From the NCBI RefSeq assembly GCF_905475345.1, contig NC_066596.1:3535001-3599000 (forward strand): a stretch of 64,000 nt of DNA, given 5' to 3'. The notes under the pieces are model-generated. The model was not told where the DNA came from. It did not search any database and saw nothing but the letters and a program-made list of their open reading frames with translations. Of the stretch, positions 40,305 through 52,344 are shown one piece after another. The translations under genes were made by a program, and so were the position numbers. Every line of letters starts with the position of its first letter. The first letter of the stretch is position 1. This DNA comes from Vespula vulgaris (Eukaryota > Arthropoda > Insecta > Hymenoptera > Vespidae).

Positions 40305-42611
40305 CGGACAGACAGAAAGTAGAGAAAGAAGGAATGCAAAAGGGAGCACCGCATTCGATACGGATCTTACTGATCCATCATTATTTTTCTCGGTATATTT
40401 TACAGATTTTATTGAAACTATTTCGTCCAACGGAATCCACCGCGCTTCTTTATTATTTCTACCTTTTTTCTTGATATTAATTGTCGGACAGGAAACGTTT
40501 AAGGTAAATCTTGTGATATTTTCTGCAAGACGATAAATATATTTGAGATATTAAAATTGACGATGGATATCGTACCGAGATGGTCGATTAATGGAACATC
40601 TCTGTCAAAAGGATCATTTTAGATAAAGTCGATTTCTTCGAGGATTCACGACTGATCATTCCGGAATAGATAAAGAGACGATTGGGAAGAAAAGAAATAA
40701 GGAGAAGAAAAAAGTAGAGAAGTGCTTTATTAAAAGATAAACGTTTCGACCGGTTTATTATTCCGATCGGCGCTTCTGAAACACGAGAAGCGACAATAAA
40801 GGATAAGCGCTCGTCGTCGAGTAATGCCAATGGAAGGAACGGCTTAAAGCCCGTGACAAATACGAGCCTGAACGACGACGTACAACGCGCTCTTACGATT
40901 TACGATCCCTCCACATTCTTCCTCTCACTCTTTCTTTCATCCTCTTCGTTCTTCCTAGTGCCAAAAGGAACGATCTAATTCGAGGTCTAAACTGCGGTCT
41001 TGCAAAAGGAAAGAGCAAAAACCTGGAGAGAAAAGGAAAAAAAAAGGAAAAGAAAAAAGAAACAACGCTAAGATAGATCATTCGTCGTGATCATTCGAAT
41101 GATTTCAACCAGTTTACCACCGGTCGAATGAACGACGCCTTGATTTCAATATAACCACTCGGTACCAATTAGAAACTTTTTACCAAGATCGACGACGGGA
41201 TCGAACTCGTAGCTACCGAGTAACCAGGCTACTCTTTCTCTCTTCCTCTCGATCCTTGCAAACTCACTCGACGTGTTTTCCGATCTACGCTCGATGCGGC
41301 GAACGTAAGAGTAACAGAACTCATGGGCGCCGAAGGAAGACGAGCTCGATACAAGCTCGATACTTGCTATGGGAAAGAGAAAAATCGATTTCGAGAGATA
41401 GAAAAACAAAGAAAGAGATCTCACGGTCCTATCCGAGGAGAGCAGCTTTTCGCGTATGGACTTTTCGGTTTTCTTGTGATCTTCTTATCTTCATTTATCT
41501 AACTGGATACTGTTTCACGTTAGATCTTGATTAGACGTTGATCTTGATCAGCCAAAGAAGCAATTGGCATACACAAAAAAGTTACATACAATTATAGGAT
41601 TGAGTCGTACTATTTTAAATTGCAACGATCTGGCTAAAGGTGCAATCAGAATTTTTAAGGTCGACGCCCATGGTGATCGTCGACGAGAAGGGTGGCCTCT
41701 AGTGGACTCACGTGAAGACTATAGAACAAAAATAAATAATCAATAACGTACTACTGCGAGGACCCTTGCGGAGTCTTCCACGTCCCTGTCTTTCTCGACC
41801 AGCCTCGTTGAGTAAGAGGGAGAAAGAGAGAAGAGTAGTGCGTCGTACACGTGAGAACGAGGCGAGCAAGGTATCTGAAAGGAGAAGGAGTTATACGTTG
41901 AACGAGAAGGAAGAGAAAGAGGGAGAGAGAAGTAGGTACATGGGAGTCAAGGAACTAGAAATGGATTCCGTTTGTGCGATTGAGAAGGAGAGAAAGGGAA
42001 GGAAGAGGACGGAGACAAGAAGTAAGAGAGAAAGAGAGAGAAAGAGAGGGAGAGAGAGAGAGAGAGATAAAGATAGAGAAGAGGGGGTTGAATAAAAAAG
42101 GTTGGCACGACGTCGGCTGCGAGAGACACGGCTAGGGCTAACGAGAGACTTTGTAAAAGAGGAAGAGGATGAAGATGGTAGTAAATAAGGAAAGAGTACT
42201 CCGATCGAAACTGACTATATTCTTAAGTTCCGGCATTATGTTACTAATCGTTGAGGGTAGTTTCTATATTGAACGCATGAGTTTTGAGTATCAACTATTA
42301 CAAGACTGTAGAAATTAACCGAAAAGATTCTTACATCTAATATTTGTCATTATTGTAATGTGATAATCGTAATTTAATATGTGGATAAATTTCGATATGT
42401 GGCCTTTTTTGTTTTTAATTACTTTCATTTCTGTACCGCATGACGAATATCCATGAATAATAGCAAGAGGGTAAGGAAACATTGTTTAGCCAAGTCGTGA
42501 AAGGGCGAGAATAAGTAATGAGTACGTTGCAGAGGCTTTCTTTCTCTTGTCGAGCAAGGTGCTAGCAAAAACTCGCTCTCGATTCGCTTCACGAACGCTC
42601 ATCGGTCTCTC

Positions 42612-42664
42612 AGAAAGAGAAAGAGAAAGAGAAAGAGAAAGAGAAAGAGAAAGAGAAAGAGAGA
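42612..42664. repeat. (GAAAGA)n hexamer run
   Basis: About eight tandem AGAAAG/GAAAGA units. Confidence 0.93.
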
Positions 42665-43481
42665 CCGAGATATTCGGGAGAAAGGATCCAGCGTATTAAT
42701 CAAATACACGAGCGATTTGTCTTCGTTACACCCACGATGGCACCCTGATGAGAAGAAGGAGACCCTCGGGAGACATGAGGAAAGAGAGAGACAGAAAATC
42801 CTCTTTGCCTTCCGATGACCAGGAATCATCATTATTCGTTCGATCAAGCCCTTCTCGCGGATTTCGCGCAAACTCACCAACATCAACGATAAGCTCGATC
42901 GCTCGTTAGTCCCAACGGATCGATTCTATGCACTGATGGTGTTGGAAAAACGATTCGTCTTTCGTGGCCATGAACGTGAAAGAGAACCATCGATTTTCTT
43001 CGATCTCTTTCGGAATCACGTCTGTCTCGCGTCGAGTGGATAATTAATTGAACTTTGAGCATTACCTACGTAATGGCAAATTGCACTTTACAGTACAGAT
43101 TAAGTATCCTCTAGATTTTTAAAACGAGAGGTGAATGGTCATGGTATCATCGATCTTACTTTAGAGATACGAAAAGAGTGCGAGAAAATGATATTGAACA
43201 AATCTTTCCTATCTTTAAATACGAACTTGAATAACAAGACTCGTGTAAGTCCTTCTAGCCAAAAACTGAACTACTACCGGCTACGTCAGAAATGTTCATC
43301 TATACGATAGAAAATCAAAGATCTTTTTACTTGAAATATTTATCGATCCTTTTGTTTTTATTAAATCGACCGAGGATCTAGAATCGTATGGGTCACGTCG
43401 TGACACGGGCACACACATTCGTTACACGTATATATATATAGGGCGGAGTCAGAGGGAAAGGGTGGTGACGAGGAAAACAAG

Positions 43482-43513
43482 TATAAATAGCGGTCAATAA
43501 ATTATGCCGGTCA
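43482..43513 (+). promoter_or_regulatory. Possible TATA-type core promoter
   Basis: TATAAATA at 43482-43489 with an Inr-like TCACG whose A (43513) lies 31 nt downstream, the usual TATA-to-start distance. The next frames start at 43560 (16 codons) and 43570 (76 codons, not recognised). It could drive a nested or alternative ds transcript, but TATA-like sites are frequent in this AT-moderate DNA. Confidence 0.18.
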
Positions 43514-43851
43514 CGTACGGGAACGAGTAGCATCTTTAAGGACACTGGCTGAACGGCCGATGTCAGTCGATGTCAGTGATGACGGTCGAGCAAGAGGACG
43601 AGAAGGGTGACGAAGGGGGAAGCTACTTTGCCGTCGAACGCCATCGGATATCGTGGAAATGGAAGAGATCGTTCCTAGACCGCCCAGCTACGACAAGACT
43701 CTTTCATCTCTCTTGCTCTCATGGGCACCGTTCTCCAAGTCCACCTAGTTTTTCGCTCTACTACTCGCACGAGAAAAACCTGGCCGATACGTCGACGTAG
43801 ATCGAGAACAACGCGGGAGATCCACAGGATTTGTCGAAAGCGTGATCGAGC

Positions 43852-43854
<3 letters not shown>

Positions 43855-43894
<40 letters not shown>

Positions 43895-43920
43895 AGAGAG
43901 AAAGAGAGAGAGAGAGAGAA
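43855..43920. repeat. (GA)n microsatellite
   Basis: Mostly uninterrupted GA with two short GGA/AAA breaks. Confidence 0.95.
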
Positions 43921-44825
43921 GGGGAAGACAAGAGCGCGTGCTCTGTGACTTTACAGTAAAGGGAAGATCCCGATTTGGATCAAAATCGTGGAGGATCGAT
44001 CTATCGATCGCTGCAATTACCCGTACGCGTGCACGGTATGTCTAACTCCAGACCGTATTTGACGAACTGTCGATCACCTACGGAGTATTTATTTCTCTAT
44101 AGATTTTAAAATCATATTTTAATAAACATATAAATCTGACGTCCCGATGAAGGATTGACGGTATCAGAAAGTTGCTCTTAAGTTAATTTACATAACACTC
44201 GGTGCGTTCGAATGATCGAAAAAAGTGGATACCTTTTTTATTCGATCAGTCTTTCTCGAAGAAAAATCATGAAACTAAATTACTTGCGATCACGGACAGA
44301 ACATTGAAGCAACGTACGAGCTCGTACGTATTTCGATAGAGTCGACTTAACAAACGAGCATGATACTTTGGCTAATTAGCTAAATTAACAGGATACAAAG
44401 CGTTCGATCGTTATATCGGTTACAAGGACACGTCGTCGAATTCATTTTCGGTGTTTCTTTTTCCAAAGGCGTTACACATCGAACCCACTTTGCTACCAAA
44501 AAGTCTTTTCGTGCATTCACTGGTACGGTCTCTTGTTCGACGAAATCGAAGCCATTAGTCGAGTCTCAGTAAATGAATCGATTTGACATAGCGAACAACC
44601 CTCGAACCCTGACGCTACGAATGTATTCTACCTTTTATCTTTAACATTTCGCCGAAATTCTGAGTTTGAAAACGTTTAAGACTCTGTATTCCTTTTATTT
44701 ACCCCTCATTTAAGATGATCCTTCTTGGAAAGTGGTCTTGTTCAAAACGAATGAATATATCGGCTACATGAGAAATTAAAGATAATCGAAACCACGAAAC
44801 TTTCTACTGAGGTAATCAAGCAATG

Positions 44826-44855
44826 GGATATAACTTAGTGCTTTAAGTTATATCC
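44826..44855 (+). repeat. Hairpin before exon 3 acceptor
   Basis: Perfect 12-bp stem: GGATATAACTTA (44826-44837), loop GTGCTT, TAAGTTATATCC (44844-44855). It ends 49 nt before the AG of intron 2, in the region where branch points are often found. It could affect splicing if formed in the transcript; this is inference. Confidence 0.9.
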
Positions 44856-44904
44856 ATCAAATTAATTTTATATAATATTAACGTTCACATTATTATATTT
44901 GCAG

Positions 44905-45068
44905 GTGAACGACCAAGTCGATTTTATTTAGCGACAGACGAACCTGATCTATCCATGGATCCCAACACGGGGATGCTAAGGATTCGATTACCTCTTGATC
45001 GAGAAACTCGAGACAAATATATTTTAAGCGTCGAAGCGAGAAACGGTGCTTCAACTGGATATTGTCAA
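44905..45068 (+). CDS. ds: dachsous exon 3 of window (EC8, middle)
   Basis: The acceptor is TTTGCAG before 44905 and the donor is GTGAGT at 45069. It enters in phase 1 and leaves in phase 0 (164 nt). It encodes the middle of EC8: the DPNTGMLRI turn, the LPLDRETRDKY motif and the start of the last strand (GYCQ). The DxNDN linker comes on the next exon. The Cys codon at 45063 pairs with nothing in fly, but it may pair with the Cys at the start of EC8 (30606). The exon stands after a 14.2-kb intron and begins about 50 nt downstream of a strong hairpin. Confidence 0.94.
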
Positions 45069-45190
45069 GTGAGTCATTCTTTTCTTTTGGTAATAGGATA
45101 TCCTTCTAATCCGTTTGAGTGAAATTATCTTTCGTAGTTAGATATTTTCCATTCGTTGTTTTAACGTCAAATATTTTCTTTGTCTATTAG
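45069..45190 (+). other. ds: Intron 3 (122 nt, phase 0)
   Basis: GTGAGT...CTATTAG. A short AT-rich intron that interrupts the last strand of EC8. Nothing else is seen in it. Confidence 0.94.
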
Positions 45191-45595
45191 GTGGAAGTAT
45201 TGGTGGAAGACGTGAACGACAATGCACCCTTCTTTCGAAGCGTAAGCTTGCGAATATCGGTACCAGAATCTCATCCCCTTCATACAGCCCTCTTCGTAGC
45301 TCATGCAACTGATCGAGACTCGACGCCATCGTTACCAATCCGTTACGTACTTGTACAAAACAGCAACGATCTCTTCGGTATAGACGGACGAACCGGCGAG
45401 CTTTATTTAGCAAGGCGATTAGATTACGAGACTCAACAGAGGCATGGTCTCCTGATAAGAGCTCTAGATGGTGCAGGACTCTCCGCGAATCTCAGTTTGA
45501 GCGTGGAGGTTCAGGATGTGAATGACAACCCCCCAGTGTTCGAGAGGAACGAGTATCACGTGGAGGTTCCCGAAGGCGCCAGGCTCGATTCCCAA
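45191..45595 (+). CDS. ds: dachsous exon 4 of window (EC8 end, EC9, start of EC10)
   Basis: The acceptor is CTATTAG before 45191 and the donor is GTGAGA at 45596. It is phase 0 on both sides: 405 nt, exactly 135 codons, skippable in frame. It starts with the EC8 calcium linker DVNDNAPFF. EC9 is complete: the SVPES Glu motif, HATDRDS, the GRTGELYL turn, RLDYE and DVNDNPPVF. The exon closes with the first strand of EC10 (YHVEVPEGA). The calcium motifs of EC9 are canonical, so this should be a rigid stretch of the rod. NLS is a possible N-glycosylation site. Confidence 0.95.
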
Positions 45596-47136
45596 GTGAG
45601 AAAAATCTTCATTACACGCCCGTCACACGCCCATTTATTTGTCCAGTTGAATCCGTTTCTTTTTCCACGATGTATGGGTGTCCGTATTAAATCGTCATAG
45701 GTGTATGTATAGGTGTATGTATTTGCGAAGAGAGTTAAAAAGATCGGTGAGAAATCGCAGGAAGATTTTGAATCTTAACGAAGTTAATAACCTCTTAACG
45801 TCGGAGTCTCCTTAACTTCATTCTTCTCTTCATTTGGTTTCTTAAAGTCTTCTTCACCGAGTATGTAATTTCATTCGGTGCGAGTTATGTGTTTTATAGA
45901 TAATCGTCGGACGTCTTCGTATTACGCTTCTGAATTAATTCTTTAGAGAAAGAGGGAGATAGTAAGTCAAACTACTAGGAAAGGATTAGCTAAGTCGAGT
46001 CTCACTCAAGAGGGATTAGCTTCGATTAACCAAGAGCTTAGCTATTGCGTGGAAAGAAATTTTATTTTGAGATTAATAGGAAATAGCTTGATCATCTGAT
46101 AGAAACGTGAGGCAACATAGATGTCAGTTCATAGGATTGATAGGTAACAGAGCTAAAGTTAAATACGTACATGATTTTCCGCGCTTGTCCCGGTCAAATA
46201 AATAATTTTATAAAAAATTGAAAAATTCTGTCTTTCGCTTGATATGCAATACGTGAACTCGTATGGAAAGATGATAAGAATGATCATCAAACCATGGTAT
46301 TCTCTATTTCTCTTTCGATGATCGTCATCGAAGAAGATCTTTCTACAGGACGGATAGCCTACGGATTTCTCTCGCGATGTTAGCAGCGAACAAACGTAAT
46401 CCCGAATACGAGGATCCTGATGACGAATGACCCTGAGATCTTCACCGAGAGATATGCCCGTTAAATGACGTCACATTTTTAATACAACGCGCACGAGGGA
46501 GCGATAGAAACGGCCTCTCTTCCTCTCTCTCTTTCTCTCTCTACCTCTTGAACCTTTTCCTTCTTCCTCATTTCGGTACTCGATCTTTCGTTTTATCTTT
46601 CTCCGGTGTACACGTATATATCGGTAGTATCTATCGGCGAAACAGATCTGTGAGCTGTCGGTGCTATCTGGACAATATCTTAGCTGGCAGTGCTAAAGAA
46701 AGAAAGAGAGAAAGAGAAAGAAAGAGTACGTAGCAAGAGTAACTTGGCTGCAGTGAGCGTAACCTTTCACCCGGTGCGAACTAATAACGTACAGTTAGAC
46801 ACATTGCAGGCTGCTCCCACGTCAGGTTTTCTTCTAATGGTACCTCGTCTCCACCTTTAGTTTCATCTCGGAAATCTACCAGATTCGCTTCTTCCTCTAA
46901 TAGACATACTCATTATTCCATTTTTTTATTTTTTCATAATTTATGATTAATTTTCCGGTATCGAGTTATTACGTGTCTTAAAATGTACTTGTATTCATAT
47001 TCGATATTTTGAGTTTCATTGACCTTCTTAACGCACGATACTCCCTCACTGGAAAAGATCAACCGGTTCGAATGTGTTTAGGGTTCGCGGGGTCCTGGAG
47101 GAAGTGTAATTAATACGGAACGACCGGATTGACGAG

Positions 47137-47178
<42 letters not shown>

Positions 47179-47423
47179 TCCCCTTATTCCATTCGATACT
47201 TTTTCTTTCTTCGTATAAGGCTGCTCGTGCTATGAGAAACATTTGAGTAACACGTTTGAACCTTCGTTTGATCCTTTATAACATCCGTTTAAATCCGACT
47301 TAACGTTATAAATTTTCTTTTTATAATCAATCTCAAGCGTCGATAAGAAAATTCGATGATTTTAATTCGATGACTTCTAACGAATAAATCTTTATACAAT
47401 GATGTGAATTCTATTCCCAATAG
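45596..47423 (+). other. ds: Intron 4 (1828 nt, phase 0)
   Basis: GTGAGA...AATAG. It contains a small direct duplication (AGGTGTATGTAT) near 45698-45722, purine-rich runs near 46700 and a (CT)n tract near 47141-47177. No gene seen. Confidence 0.93.
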
Positions 47424-47832
47424 ATTCTTCAAGTAACTGCAGTGGATCTTGACACAGGAAACAACGCGAGATTGAGTTATCGTCTCCAGGGTTCCACGGC
47501 GTTTCGCATTAGTCCAAACACCGGATGGATTTACCTGGCGCAAGTGCTCGATCGTGAAAGCGTCGATCGGTACGCGTTAACAGTATTGGCAACGGACAAC
47601 GGTTCACCGGCGGCTACAGCAAGTGCCTCTGTTCTCGTATCCGTTCTCGATGACAATGATAACGAGCCACGTTTTGAAAAAGATTTTTACGCATTCGAAT
47701 TATTGGAAAATCTACCGTCCGACACCATCGTTGGTTCTGTCAGTGCAACCGATTCTGATCTTGGCAAAAATGCATTACTTAGATACGCCATCGTCCAGGT
47801 TAACAGTAGCTTCTCTGTGGATCCTGATACAG
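47424..47832 (+). CDS. ds: dachsous exon 5 of window (EC10, first half of EC11)
   Basis: The acceptor is CCCAATAG before 47424 and the donor is GTAAGA at 47833. It enters in phase 0 and leaves in phase 1 (409 nt). It continues EC10 with AVDLDTGNNARLSYR, the SPNTGWIYLAQVLDRE motif and the linker DDNDNEPRF. EC11 opens with ELLENLPSDT and SATDSDLGKN and stops at DPDTG, inside a turn. The DLDTGNNAR stretch is almost the same as fly Dachsous EC10 as I remember it. NSS is a possible N-glycosylation site. Confidence 0.95.
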
Positions 47833-50800
47833 GTAAGAAGAAATATATTCTTTATTCCCTTTTAAAATCAAAAATGGAAAAAGGATCCTTGCTACATATG
47901 TGATTCATACCTCCATCACTAATCTCTAGTCCGATTACACGGTTTAAATTTTCTATCATTGGGATCGTGCGAATAGAATACGTACACGTCACCTCGCTTT
48001 CGAAAATTTATTGCTAATTGGATACTCTTAAGCGAACCATTACCCCACAGCCAGCAACCTATAGCTTAAAGATTCTTAAAGATCTTGAAAGGAGAATATA
48101 AGAAGGTATCGTTGACGAAGAAATAAAGTATCCCAGAAATAATTTTGCGGAAGTAATCTCATCGAAATGATTCTTCACGTTCAGGTCAATGATCCGATTC
48201 TCTTATCTTTTTTTATCATTATAAACTCTTTAGTATCTATTTCTATTCCATCTTCTTAATGGACATTTTATATTGCCTCATCTATCGTTAAAATGCCGCA
48301 AAAAGTGCTGGGATCGTAAACTCGAGAATCTATAAATTTTCGAAGGCTCTCAAAACCACAAATGATCGCAAAAAAGTGTTAATATTTCGACGTAAAAATA
48401 AAATGTAATCGTTTCGTAACTTTGTATCTAACGATGTAAAAAGACCACGTTGATTATTTTAAATTATAGTTTGCGAAAGTGTCGAGTAAGTTCGACGATA
48501 AATGACGAGCAAAATCTTTTCATCGGCTTTCCTCGACAAAAAAGAAATTTCAGCAAAGAAAGTATCTTGAAAGCTTTCTTCGATCTCTTCTTTACACTTG
48601 ATATTGTCTGGCCCTATCAATGGATAATTACGGAACAAATTTAGCGAGACGATTCGATTTTATTTCTCCGTGTTAATTGCAACGACAGAATGTCTTGGTT
48701 GGAGGTGGGGATCGTGTCATTAACAAGGTGGTGTACTCCATTGCGAAGTGCAACGCGAAACGCATCCTTTCGTGTAACTGTGAGCGTTCTCGAAACGACA
48801 CGTAATAAGATGCAGTGAGTGAGATAGCATGTGCTCGCGACCGCGTACGTGACGCTTTTTGCCCTTTGCATTCGTGTATCCTCTGGGTCATGGGTATCAG
48901 AGTATAATCTCGTAAGAGGTGGTGCTTTTGCCTCATCGGCGTGTAACGAATCATCGGAAACTGGCCCAAGAATTGCTTGCGTGTAAGTGTATACCTTTCT
49001 GTATATACGTGTGCGTGCGAGTCCATCCTTCTTTCTCTCTTTCTCTCTTTCTCGTTATATACCTTTGATTGGCATGCGATGTAAGGGTATTTGTGTATAT
49101 TCTTAGTACGCGGCGAGACCAGACCCTGGCATTCTTCGCGAAAAGAGAAAGAGAAAGAGAGAAGTGGGGGGTCTCGTCGGACTGCCTGTTTGCGCTCGAT
49201 GGAAAAAGTTAAAATAAAGAGGAGGATCCTACACTTGCCGGAAGGATCGGTCCGCTCCTCCACGGGTATTTATATGTTAATCCTTCGACAAAAGATGCTC
49301 CTGCGTCGTTCTTACGACTTGAAATACGAAATTAAGACGACGTGAAAATAAGACGAGAAATTCTTTTGCTTTATCCAACTTTACGATCATGCAAATAGTT
49401 TGCAATTGCACCGCGATAGATTCTATTTCATAAAAAATACGAAATAACTTTTACGAACGAGTTTCCTCCTCTGGTTTAAGTACTTTACGCTCTTAACAAA
49501 ATCCTTCAAAGTCCAACAAACGAGAATGGATTCAGGTCGGTGAGCGAAACGAATATTCCCAAATATTGGAAGGATCGTATGCCGTGGACGTAAACGAGAT
49601 GGGAAGGGAGGGAAAAGCGAAAAGGTTGGGTCCCACGGCTAACACGAGAAACGCATTAGCACGCGTCCTACGATATACTTCTTATTGTTCCGCGATGGTA
49701 TCCCTCGATGCCGGCGCGTTTGCATGTTTCTCGTCGATCGTTTGTCTTGTCGACGAGGTGGAGGACTACGAACGAACGACGTCGACGACGTTTCTGCCGG
49801 GTGTGCGCGAAGGGTGAAGAGAAAGAGAGAGGAAGAGAGAAGGGAACAGGGACCTAGCTACGTCGAGAATTCGTCGAGGCACGCGAGGATCTTTTCTCCT
49901 TCTCTTTCACTCTCTCCTTCTCTGCACGAATTATTATCCCGATCCTTTCTCAGATCCTGGAATAGTTTTGCCGGCAGACTAGGCGCTTCCTTAATTACCC
50001 ATTAATACGCAGACCGGTCGAATGGACCGGACAGCCCGCACTCTCTTTCTCTCTCTCTCTCTCTTTCTCTCTCTTACTGTCTGCAACTTTTTTCCACTTT
50101 TTTCATCTTTCTTCTTCAGCTTTCGTAATTACAAGGATGCTCGTTACGGGCGATCCTACGTACGTCCTTGAAACGGTTATTATATACGCGAGAAAAGTCA
50201 CTTACATATAGGAAGAAAGAGAGAAAGAGATAGAATATCCGAGACCATTGCAAGAGTGACGATTATCCAATTAACCATACCTGGCAAAGAAAATTGATAA
50301 AGTCTTTCTTTCTCTCATGTTTGTCGCGCATACTCCATTTTATTGCCACTATCTCTTTTTATTCGTTTTGAAGGTAATGCTGGAATTTGAGGCTGAGAAT
50401 CGCGTTAGTCTTATCGAAGGAAACGGAGACGTTTTATGCGAAGAGTTTAAAGTCGATGATGATGTCGGACATCCCTCAAGATTACTATTACTCCGTAATC
50501 GATTTCATCACAGTTTACTATGAAAATGGAAGTTGCATTAGAACTTATCTATCTCATTAGACTCGATATAGAATATATTTAATAATGACAGAAAAATTCT
50601 AACTTATTTTAATTCACATCCGCTTGAAAATTACCTCGGAAAGTGGTATATAAAATTATTCGAGCTTAGAGCATAAGACGTTTCTTTAGACGAGCATGAC
50701 TATTCTTTTGAATTCGAGACTAACGAACGAACTCCTTTTTGTAAATGCTCCTAAATATTCAACGTCATTCGAATACTCGTTCCTTCGGAAGAAAGAAACG

Positions 50801-50916
50801 AAAAAGACAAGAAATTGCTAACGGATTATTAAACAGTCCGTTATACCGAAGGAATAAACGATTTCTTGGATATCAATTATTATTATTTATCTGTTCACTT
50901 TTGTAACGATTTTCAG
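47833..50916 (+). other. ds: Intron 5 (3084 nt, phase 1)
   Basis: GTAAGA...TTTCAG. It contains pyrimidine-rich tracts near 49030-49055 and 50041-50075. The open frames inside it are not cadherin-like and have no splice-consistent join. No gene seen. Confidence 0.93.
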
Positions 50917-51195
50917 GCGAGATCACGACGCGTGAGCCTCTTGATCGCGAGAAGAAAGGATCGCACGAGTTAGTACTCGAGGCAAGAGATCAGGGGACAC
51001 CCTCGAGGGCAGCTAGAGTGTCCTTGAAAGTGACCGTGCTCGACGTTAACGATAATTCGCCGGAGATCGTCGATCCTCAGGGTGATGTCGTCAGCGTGAG
51101 AGAAGAGCAGCCACCTGGAACCGAAGTGGCTAGAGTTAGGGCCTTGGATACTGATCTCGGTGAAAATGCGTCCGTAACTTACAGTATTCTGAAAG
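50917..51195 (+). CDS. ds: dachsous exon 6 of window (EC11 end, first half of EC12)
   Basis: The acceptor is GATTTTCAG before 50917 and the donor is GTGAGT at 51196. It is phase 1 on both sides (279 nt). Joined to the previous exon it completes DPDTGEITTREPLDRE, and EC11 ends in DVNDNSPEI. EC12 begins with DVVSVREEQPPGTEVARVRA, which is close to identical to fly Dachsous and is one of the best family markers in the window. The double Glu is the calcium-binding XEX motif. The exon ends at TYSILK plus the first base of Gly. NAS is a possible N-glycosylation site. Confidence 0.96.
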
Positions 51196-51237
51196 GTGAG
51201 TATATTTCTCTCCTCGTCAAAAATATTTTATTCTCCG

Positions 51238-51270
<33 letters not shown>

Positions 51271-51855
51271 TTCTCCATGTATCTATGATCCTGAACTTCG
51301 CTTTCGTTTCATTCGCGATATTCGATCATTGTCCAATTACGATTATCTCGGAACGAGCTGAAAGCTTTGCAGTCGCTAATTACGAGAAACGAGAGTGAAA
51401 GGTAATAATAATGTCTCGTAGTTTACTGGCTACGAAGCTGTTACTTGGTTCTTTATTATCGACCAAAGGGTTGGACTTCTTAACGCTTTAATAGCCAAAG
51501 CGCAATTACCGAAACGATTATGCACGGCTTTAATGGCAAAGTTAAGTGTTTTTGTCTTACAACATCCAGCAGCAATATAGTATCGATTAGAGAACGTCGC
51601 CGCAAGACATTCGTAATAACGACGATCGGAAATGAATTTTCTTCCAACACGTTTAAAAACATTGCTCAATGCCGTTTCCAAAGAGCAAAATCTTGAAAGA
51701 AATTGACAGTGATGGTCCATACCATTGGCTTATTTATTTAATTTATTCAATATTCGTCGAACGTGTTTTTCCTTGGGATAATTTAATAAATCAAACGCTT
51801 GGACATTTTTCTTTATTTTTGGATTGTCAATGGATCGCTTTAAATTCTACCATAG
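51196..51855 (+). other. ds: Intron 6 (660 nt, phase 1)
   Basis: GTGAGT...CCATAG. It has a (CT)n tract near 51250-51273 and a weak pyrimidine tract before the acceptor; the acceptor was chosen by reading-frame continuity. Confidence 0.9.
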
Positions 51856-52079
51856 ATCGCGACTCCGATGGTTACAACGTCTTCACGATCGACCCGATCA
51901 CTGGCATGATCAGGACCAAGGCCGTTCTGGATCACGAAGAACGCAATGTATACCGGGTGTCTGTAAAGGCAACGGACGCTGGTCGGCCGCCACGACACAG
52001 TGTCCGTGCTTTGAGAGTCGAGGTCCTGGCACTTGCCGATAACCGGCCGACCTTCACCAGCAGCAGTTTTACCTTTAAC
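51856..52079 (+). CDS. ds: dachsous exon 7 of window (EC12 end, start of EC13)
   Basis: The acceptor is TACCATAG before 51856 (weak pyrimidine tract) and the donor is GTGAGT at 52080. It enters in phase 1 and leaves in phase 0 (224 nt). The acceptor was chosen because the join gives GRD or DRDSDGYNVFTIDPITG, matching the fly protein at this position. EC12 keeps its LDHEER motif but its linker reads ALADNRPTF, where the family has DxNDN: two calcium ligands are changed to Ala (52029-52031 and 52035-52037). The exon ends with the first strand of EC13 (SSSFTFN). The open frame runs on into the intron to about 52109. Confidence 0.94.
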
Positions 52080-52344
52080 GTGAGTACCATACGCTTTACC
52101 GCACGATAGGATTCGTTCTTGCCTCGTGTACTTCCTCTCTGACTCTAGTTCGTTCATCGTGACAGCTATACCTAGGGAGAAAATCGTAAGAACCGATGTT
52201 CGAGTTAACTTTTTGATACCATATCCACTTTTATTTTCATCGTGTCCGGGAAAGAAACTAAGAAGTATTGATAACTGGACATATAAAAAAATTGCGATTG
52301 TTTCGAATGAAAATGAAAAAGACGATCCTTAAATGATTTCACAG
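52080..52344 (+). other. ds: Intron 7 (265 nt, phase 0)
   Basis: GTGAGT...TCACAG. It interrupts the first strand of EC13. AT-rich, with no other feature seen. Confidence 0.94.

Larger units (their letters stand above)
30706..44904 (+). other. ds: Intron 2 (14199 nt, phase 1)
   Basis: GTACG...TTTGCAG. This is the longest complete intron in the window. It contains many (GA)n/(CT)n tracts, a (CGT)n run near 34415, a hexamer (GAAAGA)n run near 42612, an 18-nt palindrome beside a CCAAT motif near 33000, a TATA-box-like site near 43482 and a strong hairpin near its 3' end. No supported gene on either strand. Confidence 0.93.
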
